Shown: positions 59,278-64,000 of the stretch, piece by piece
Layout of the letters: each line of letters starts with the position of its first letter
Position numbering within the stretch: the first letter of the stretch is position 1
NCBI GenBank assembly: GCA_002413785.1
Contig: DHXR01000042.1
Coordinates: 1-64,000, forward strand
Length of the DNA stretch: 64,000 nucleotides
DNA from: Mucilaginibacter sp. UBA5151
GTDB lineage: Bacteria > Bacteroidota > Bacteroidia > Sphingobacteriales > Sphingobacteriaceae
Direction of reading: 5' to 3'
Notes under the pieces: model-generated
Database searches by the model: none
Told to the model about the DNA's origin: nothing
What the model saw: only the letters and a program-made list of their open reading frames with translations
Made by a program: the position numbers and the translations under genes

Positions 59278-61710
59278 ATGAAGTTATTGGTCAGGTGCCT
59301 AACCCTATTATTCTTGACGGGCTTGTATAACAATCTGTATGCACAGATAGCAACTTCATCCCTGCAAGGTAAAGTTTTAAAGGAAAATGCTGCCCCTGCC
59401 GAAAGTTCAACCATTGTTTTATTAAAATATAAAGACTCCAGCATAGTAAGTTCCACCATTAGCAACAAAACAGGTTTGTTTAAATTTTCCGGCATTCAGC
59501 CGGGTGACTACCTCATATTGGTAAGTGCTATCGGCTATAACAAATCGTACACCGGGCCGTATAGCGCCGTGGAAGGCCAACCTCTTATCACGGGCGATAT
59601 TACCTTAAAACCTTCCACCACAACTTTAAAAGAAGTTTCAGTAGTGAGCAATAAGCCGGATATTGAAGTTAAACCCGGTAAAGTGATACTGAACATCCAG
59701 AATAACATACTTGCAGCCGGTAATTCGGTATTTGATATTTTGAGGCAATCGCCCGGCGTAAGGGTCGATAACAGTAACAACATCAGCATTATCGGGCGGC
59801 AAAACGCATTGATAACCATTGACGGCAAACCCACCAATTTAACGGGTGAAGACCTGGCCGGTGTACTAAAGGGTATGCAATCCAACACCATTGATTATAT
59901 AGAATTAATAACCAGTGGTTCTGCAAAATACGATGCATCCGGCGGAGGGATAATAAATATTGTATTAAAAAAAGGAAAAAACATCGGGGCCAATGCTACC
60001 CTCACAGGCTCACTTGCCTACGGCAAATATGCCAAAAGTAATGCCGGTGTAGTTTTTAACGACCGTACGGCAAAGTTTAATATTTTCGGAAATTATACCT
60101 ATTCGGATGATCAAAATTTTCATGATTTTGTTACCGGCAGAACCGTCAATTTTAACAAGGTACTCAGTAATTATAATGTGGATTATAACGCGGTACTAAA
60201 AAATAACACCAATAACTTTAACCTGGGGACTGATTTCTATTTGTCGCCCAATAGCACCATCGGTTTTTTGATAAACGGCGGTGTCAGGAATGAAAACATT
60301 GTGAAAGACAATGACCTTCAAATCCTTAACCAGGGGGTATTGGATACTACCGTGGTGGCAAATTCAAATGTGAACAGGCATATCACCCGGCTAAATTATA
60401 ACCTTAATTATTCCGGAAAGCTTGATAAAGCGGGAAAAACCCTTACTGCTGATTTAAACTACAGCACAGTGAACCGCTCCTCGGCAGAGTACATCGGCAA
60501 CAAGTTTTATGGTCCGGCGGGCAACTATTACCGCGACTCCCTGCTGCAGAATTTATCACCTTCCAACATCCGGATATGGGTGTCAAAGGCCGATTTTGTT
60601 GACCCTATTTCAAAAACCTCAAAATTGGAGGCCGGCATTAAGTACAGCAATGTACAGAGCAATAATGACCTGATCTTTGGCCCCCTTGTAAAGGGACAAT
60701 ACCAGAGCGATCCGAGGTTCAGTAACCACTTTGTTTACACGGAAAATGTGAATGCTGCATATATAAACTATGAAAATAAGTTTGATAACTTTGATCTCAT
60801 CGCCGGTTTGCGGGCTGAGCAAACCATTGCGAAGGGGAATTCGGTAACATCCGGCCAGGTGACTAACAGTAATTATACCGGCCTTTTTCCGAACGTATTG
60901 CTTACTTATAATTATGATGATAAGCACGATTTTTCATTCAGTTACAACCGGGGTATTTTGAGACCAGATTATGAAGCATTAAATCCGTTTTTACGGTATA
61001 TTGATTTGTATGACTATGATTCGGGAAACCCGAATTTGAAACCGCAGTACACCAATTCAATAGAACTGTCATATACCTATAACAAAACCTTTGTAACAAC
61101 ATTATACAGCAGCATCATCGCTAATGCCTCGGAATTCAAATTTTTCGAACAGAATGATACTTCAAAAGTAAGTGTTAACACCCGCACAAATCTTGGTACA
61201 GTGTATAACTATGGCCTAAAGTTTTATGCCCCGCTTGTGTTTACCGGCTGGTGGAACGCCGATTTTAACCTCGACCTCTCTTATCAGCGCTACGTAGCTT
61301 ACCCCGTAAACGGTAACCTGAATAAGGGGACACAGGACCTTATTTTTTCGACAAACCAGTATTTTATCCTCAGTAAAACTTTAAACGCTACATTAACCGG
61401 GCATTACGAAACGCCTACATTTTATGGGATCAGCCAATTTAAAGCGTTTTATGGTATGGATGCGGGAATTGCCAAACAGCTATTTAATAAAAGGGGCAGC
61501 CTCAAGCTGAGCGCGGTTGATATTTTTAACACCGTTCGCGACAGGTTTTCTATCAATTATCAAAACCTGAATTTATCAACAACCAATAAAGTGGAGAGCC
61601 AGATAGTGAGGCTTACGTTTACCTATCGGCTCGGAAAAACGTCGGTAAAAAATTCAACGCACAATGCCGGCAATGAAGATGAGCAAAAGCGTTCTAAAAC
61701 AACAGATTAA
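59278..61710 (+). CDS. TonB-dependent receptor-like outer-membrane beta-barrel protein
   Basis: This 810-residue protein has a signal peptide ending at LYAQ. A carboxypeptidase-regulatory-like domain (about 28-112, with FKFSGIQPGDYLILVSAIGY), a plug domain (about 118-235, VVSNKPDIEVKPGKVILNI, DASGGGIINIVLKKGK) and an OMP_b-brl_3-type barrel follow. It belongs to the Bacteroidota 'outer membrane beta-barrel family protein' group rather than SusC-type receptors, and no SusD gene adjoins. The ligand is unknown. The C-terminus has a charged tail after the last strand (NAGNEDEQKRSKTTD). Confidence 0.86.
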   Translation: MKLLVRCLTLLFLTGLYNNLYAQIATSSLQGKVLKENAAPAESSTIVLLKYKDSSIVSSTISNKTGLFKFSGIQPGDYLILVSAIGYNKSYTGPYSAVEGQPLITGDITLKPSTTTLKEVSVVSNKPDIEVKPGKVILNIQNNILAAGNSVFDILRQSPGVRVDNSNNISIIGRQNALITIDGKPTNLTGEDLAGVLKGMQSNTIDYIELITSGSAKYDASGGGIINIVLKKGKNIGANATLTGSLAYGKYAKSNAGVVFNDRTAKFNIFGNYTYSDDQNFHDFVTGRTVNFNKVLSNYNVDYNAVLKNNTNNFNLGTDFYLSPNSTIGFLINGGVRNENIVKDNDLQILNQGVLDTTVVANSNVNRHITRLNYNLNYSGKLDKAGKTLTADLNYSTVNRSSAEYIGNKFYGPAGNYYRDSLLQNLSPSNIRIWVSKADFVDPISKTSKLEAGIKYSNVQSNNDLIFGPLVKGQYQSDPRFSNHFVYTENVNAAYINYENKFDNFDLIAGLRAEQTIAKGNSVTSGQVTNSNYTGLFPNVLLTYNYDDKHDFSFSYNRGILRPDYEALNPFLRYIDLYDYDSGNPNLKPQYTNSIELSYTYNKTFVTTLYSSIIANASEFKFFEQNDTSKVSVNTRTNLGTVYNYGLKFYAPLVFTGWWNADFNLDLSYQRYVAYPVNGNLNKGTQDLIFSTNQYFILSKTLNATLTGHYETPTFYGISQFKAFYGMDAGIAKQLFNKRGSLKLSAVDIFNTVRDRFSINYQNLNLSTTNKVESQIVRLTFTYRLGKTSVKNSTHNAGNEDEQKRSKTTD

Positions 61711-61743
61711 CGTAATGAAATTTTTATCTTGCGAAATAAATGA

Positions 61744-62124
61744 TCAGCCAGCATGCCCGTTCAGCATACTCATAAAAATAATAAGCAACACCAGTAAGCT
61801 TATGCCAACATACATATAATCCTTTTCGAGCACAAAACCGACGGCCGAAAAAATCACCCGGAGTATTGGCGTGGCAATTAACAGGATTATGCCGGTTTGG
61901 ATGATGGCCTGTCCTTTGAAACTTAATATGCCGGAAAAAAGTCCCTGGAAATGCTGAACAAAAAACGGGATGCCAACAAAAGTATTATAACCTGCAGTGG
62001 CCTGGCCATGCCTGTACAGATAAAATAACCCGCCCGTAAAAACAATACTGACGGATATGATGGTACCAGCCCTTAACACCTGCGCAAGCAGTAACTCCAT
62101 ATCCCTGTCTTTGAATTTTTTCAT
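61744..62124 (-). CDS. DUF1634 membrane protein, partner of the TauE/SafE permease
   Basis: This protein has 126 residues from the ATG at 62124 (MKKFKDRDMELLLAQVLRAG). It has three hydrophobic helices and the DUF1634 pattern RAGTIISVSIVFTGGLFYLY ... RVIFSAVGFVLEKDYMYVGI. DUF1634 genes regularly follow TauE/SafE permease genes, as here. They may form an accessory subunit. An ATG 27 bases upstream belongs to a word repeat and is rejected as start. Confidence 0.82.
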   Translation of the reverse strand: MKKFKDRDMELLLAQVLRAGTIISVSIVFTGGLFYLYRHGQATAGYNTFVGIPFFVQHFQGLFSGILSFKGQAIIQTGIILLIATPILRVIFSAVGFVLEKDYMYVGISLLVLLIIFMSMLNGHAG

Positions 62125-62137
62125 GGTGCTTTTTTTT

Positions 62138-62222
62138 AGTTCATAGTTCATGGTTCATAGTTCATTGCAGCTTTAAAGCTCATGGTAAATCGGCTATGAA
62201 CCATGAACCATCAGCTATGAAC
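62138..62222. repeat. ATGAACYATGAACC word-repeat hairpin between DUF1634 and TauE genes
   Basis: TAGTTCATAGTTCATGG/TTCATAGTTCATTG at the left pairs with GGCTATGAACCATGAACC/ATCAGCTATGAACC at the right. It separates two genes expected to be cotranscribed and touches the TauE stop codon. Confidence 0.72.
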
Positions 62223-62226
62223 CGCT

Positions 62227-63063
62227 TCAAATTTTTCCCGTTATGCCGTGATATATCATTTGGGCTGCCAAAAATGTTACCACTGCTGCAAATACCCAGC
62301 GCAGCCACCCCGACGAAGTGCTGCGGACCAGTATTTTTGAGCCGGTTAAAGCGCCGAGCAATACCCCGATCACAACCGGCATCGACACACCGGGGCTTAT
62401 ATAGCCGCGCTGCAGGTAAACTACCGCGCTTGCCGAAGCAGTAACGCCTATCATAAAATTGCTGGTAGTGGTTGATACTTTAAAGGGGATCCGCATAATA
62501 CTATCCATCGCAATCACTTTTAACGCCCCCGAACCAATCCCAAGCAAACCTGAAATTACCCCGGCAAAAAGCATCATAAAAAAACCTCCCCCTACACGGG
62601 TTACGGTATAATCAACAACGCCGTTTGGCGTGGGGTAACTGCTGTTGAGTTTTAGCTTTTTTGCCAGGTAGCTTTTATGATGGGTAATATGTTCAGCCTT
62701 TTTTTGCAGTGATATTAGGGCCGAGAAAACTAAAATTACGCCAAATAATATGGCGATATAATTGGTTGGGATATGTAAGGCGAGTATGGCGCCGCACATA
62801 GCGCCCGCAGTAGTGGCTATCTCTAAAAACATGCCCAGCCGCATATTGGTGATGCCTTCCTTAACATACGCGGCAGCCGAGCCGGAAGAAGTAGCGATCA
62901 CTGAAACCAGCGACGCCCCGATAGCATAGTGGATATCAACATGCAGTAATAAAGTTAATAGCGGAATGATGACTACGCCACCCCCCAAACCGGTTAATGA
63001 GCCCAGTAAACCCGCAAAATAGGAGCCAATAAGTATGATCAGGGTAAATACTAATACAGACAT
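62227..63063 (-). CDS. TauE/SafE family sulfite/organosulfur exporter-type permease
   Basis: This 278-residue inner-membrane protein has about eight helices. It carries the duplicated TauE motifs SLTGLGGGVVIIPLL (about 23-37) and GLLGIGSGALKVIAM (about 170-184). Family members export sulfite, sulfoacetate or other anions. The substrate here is not defined by context. It is the first gene of the pair with DUF1634. Confidence 0.88.
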   Translation of the reverse strand: MSVLVFTLIILIGSYFAGLLGSLTGLGGGVVIIPLLTLLLHVDIHYAIGASLVSVIATSSGSAAAYVKEGITNMRLGMFLEIATTAGAMCGAILALHIPTNYIAILFGVILVFSALISLQKKAEHITHHKSYLAKKLKLNSSYPTPNGVVDYTVTRVGGGFFMMLFAGVISGLLGIGSGALKVIAMDSIMRIPFKVSTTTSNFMIGVTASASAVVYLQRGYISPGVSMPVVIGVLLGALTGSKILVRSTSSGWLRWVFAAVVTFLAAQMIYHGITGKI

Positions 63064-63086
63064 AATTAACAGCGTTGCTGATGCCG

Positions 63087-63094
63087 CAAATGTA
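63087..63094 (-). promoter_or_regulatory. Bacteroidota -7 box of the TauE gene
   Basis: On the minus strand it reads TACATTTG (TAnnTTTG), 23 bases upstream of the ATG at 63063. Confidence 0.5.
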
Positions 63095-63210
63095 ATAATA
63101 ACTTTTTTTAAGGACTTACTTTAATGTTTGTCTATGGATTTAGTGAAGTAATTTGCATGCCATTAAAGTAAATACCAGGTCGCGACCTGCGGTTTACCTT
63201 TCTCAATTTG

Positions 63211-63218
63211 TACATTTG
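63211..63218 (+). promoter_or_regulatory. Bacteroidota -7 box of the UbiD-family gene
   Basis: TACATTTG fits TAnnTTTG and ends 10 bases before the ATG at 63229. TTTAC at 63193-63197 could be a weak -33 element. Confidence 0.5.
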
Positions 63219-63228
63219 TACCTTCGTT

Positions 63229-64000
63229 ATGAGTTATAAAAGTTTACAAGCCTGCATTACCGATCTCGAAAAACACGGTCATTTGATCCGTATTAAGGAA
63301 GAAGTTGACCCGTACCTGCAAATGGCGGCAATTCATTTGCGCGTATTTGAGCATGGAGGCCCGGCCATTCTTTTCGAAAATGTAAAAGGCAGTAAATTTT
63401 CCGCAGTATCCAACCTTTTCGGAACGCTTGAGCGTTCGCGGTTTATTTTCAGGGATACTTTGGATAAGATAAAAATACTGGTCGATTTAAAATCTGATCC
63501 TGTAAAAGCAATAAAACATCCTTTTAAATATGCCAATGTAGCCTTGACGGCTTTATCGGCCCTGCCAATGAAAGTGGGCAGTAATGCCCCGGTTAACTTT
63601 GCGAAATGTCACATCAGCGACCTGCCCCAGATTGTAAACTGGCCCAAAGACGGCGGTCCTTTTGTTACCATGCCCCAGGTTTACACCGAAGATGCCGATA
63701 AACCGGGCATTATGGACGCCAACCTGGGCATGTACCGTATCCAGCTGGCGGGCAATGATTATATCCTTAACGAAGAGATCGGCCTGCACTACCAGTTGCA
63801 CAGGGGGATCGGGGTACACCAGGCCAAAGCCAACGCAAAAGGGCTACCTTTAAAAGTCAGCATATTTGTGGGCGGGCCGCCATCGCACCCGGTGGCTGCG
63901 GTGATGCCCCTGCCCGAAGGTTTATCGGAAATGACCTTTGCCGGGGCGCTGGGTAACCGCCGTTTCAGGTATTTTTATGATGAAGAAGGTTTTTGCGTTT
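63229..64000 (+). CDS. UbiD-family decarboxylase (partial, runs off the window)
   Basis: The first 257 residues are present: MSYKSLQACITDLEKHGHLI, PAILFENVKGSKF, WPKDGGPFVTMPQVYTEDAD and YRIQLAGNDYILN. The flavin-binding type segment GLHYQLHRGIGVHQAKA and GGPPSHPVAAVMPLPEGLSE follow. UbiD enzymes use prenylated FMN to (de)carboxylate aromatic or unsaturated acids. In Bacteroidota this type is usually linked to quinone synthesis, but that cannot be confirmed here. The 3' end lies beyond 64000. Confidence 0.9.
   Translation, partial: MSYKSLQACITDLEKHGHLIRIKEEVDPYLQMAAIHLRVFEHGGPAILFENVKGSKFSAVSNLFGTLERSRFIFRDTLDKIKILVDLKSDPVKAIKHPFKYANVALTALSALPMKVGSNAPVNFAKCHISDLPQIVNWPKDGGPFVTMPQVYTEDADKPGIMDANLGMYRIQLAGNDYILNEEIGLHYQLHRGIGVHQAKANAKGLPLKVSIFVGGPPSHPVAAVMPLPEGLSEMTFAGALGNRRFRYFYDEEGFCV

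Noticed and set aside
1..64000. tRNA, rRNA, riboswitch, prophage or origin of replication
   Set aside because: I found no cloverleaf-like, rRNA-like or conserved aptamer sequence, no phage structural genes and no dnaA-box cluster; absence of small structured RNAs cannot be proven by eye.

Overview
The window looks like a chromosomal segment of a Bacteroidota bacterium of the family Sphingobacteriaceae (Mucilaginibacter/Pedobacter type). The reasons are the outer-membrane 'putative porin', BamA-like, TonB-dependent and carboxypeptidase-regulatory-domain proteins, the TPR/OMP/HU-SPOR/ExbB/ExbD/TonB cluster, start codons without Shine-Dalgarno sequences, and ten upstream sites matching the Bacteroidota -7 box TAnnTTTG. 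I see no rRNA, tRNA, CRISPR array or complete prophage.

Layout. 0.2-5.1 kb: GntP transporter, VOC protein, a stand-alone PD-(D/E)XK nuclease and a secreted 'asparagine synthetase B-like' protein. 5.3-9.3 kb (minus): lpxK, purine nucleoside phosphorylase and porin as one overlapping transcription unit. 9.6-12.4 kb: a VapBC module next to a duplicated 3' fragment of an S51 peptidase gene, then peptidase, methyltransferase and rhodanese. 12.6-18.3 kb: beta-lactamase-like protein, BamA-like barrel, two tandem zinc-ribbon microproteins, DUF2252 and DUF922 proteins. 18.5-27.9 kb: the envelope energy-transduction cluster (TPR, OMP, HU-SPOR, ExbB/TolQ, ExbD/TolR, TonB) followed by folC. 28-33.2 kb: aldo/keto reductase, Gfo/Idh/MocA oxidoreductase, AI-2E family permease, two small envelope proteins and an Ada-like methyltransferase. 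33.4-36 kb: a second VapBC, a truncated PhnB-like gene and two tandem nucleotidyltransferases. 36.3-44.5 kb: guaA, a periplasmic binding lipoprotein, an RsmB-like methyltransferase, a RAYT transposase inside its REP array, and ligA. 44.9-50.4 kb: envelope proteins, a DUF885 peptidase and DinB. 50.5-56.6 kb: an AT-rich accessory island. 56.6-64 kb: an alpha/beta hydrolase lacking its serine, a HipA-DUF3037 chimaera, a TonB-dependent receptor, DUF1634 plus TauE, and the start of a UbiD-family gene cut by the window end.

The most interesting system is in the island at 50.5-56.6 kb. A 68-residue, four-cysteine secreted-peptide precursor with a Bacteroidota leader (51705-51911) has its own terminator. 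It sits between a stand-alone DsbD N-terminal domain, the C-terminal stump of a VKOR-thioredoxin-type protein and a TlpA-like thioredoxin protein. A second thioredoxin fusion lies nearby. The whole is bracketed by direct repeats (a ~90 bp pair and a 392 bp pair), a transposase stump and a deleted dinD.

The second theme is repeat biology. There are (i) six fold-back elements with long inverted arms, three of which share a loop core of the type GCATTRGCGYTRATGCC although their stems are unrelated; (ii) a ~140 bp MITE-like family with 14-bp inverted ends; (iii) many 'word' repeats of ~10-13 bp units, often as hairpins at gene ends. Some word repeats lie in frame inside lpxK (about 34 residues) and folC (two sites), supply the start codon of folC, and appear to form most of a signal peptide.
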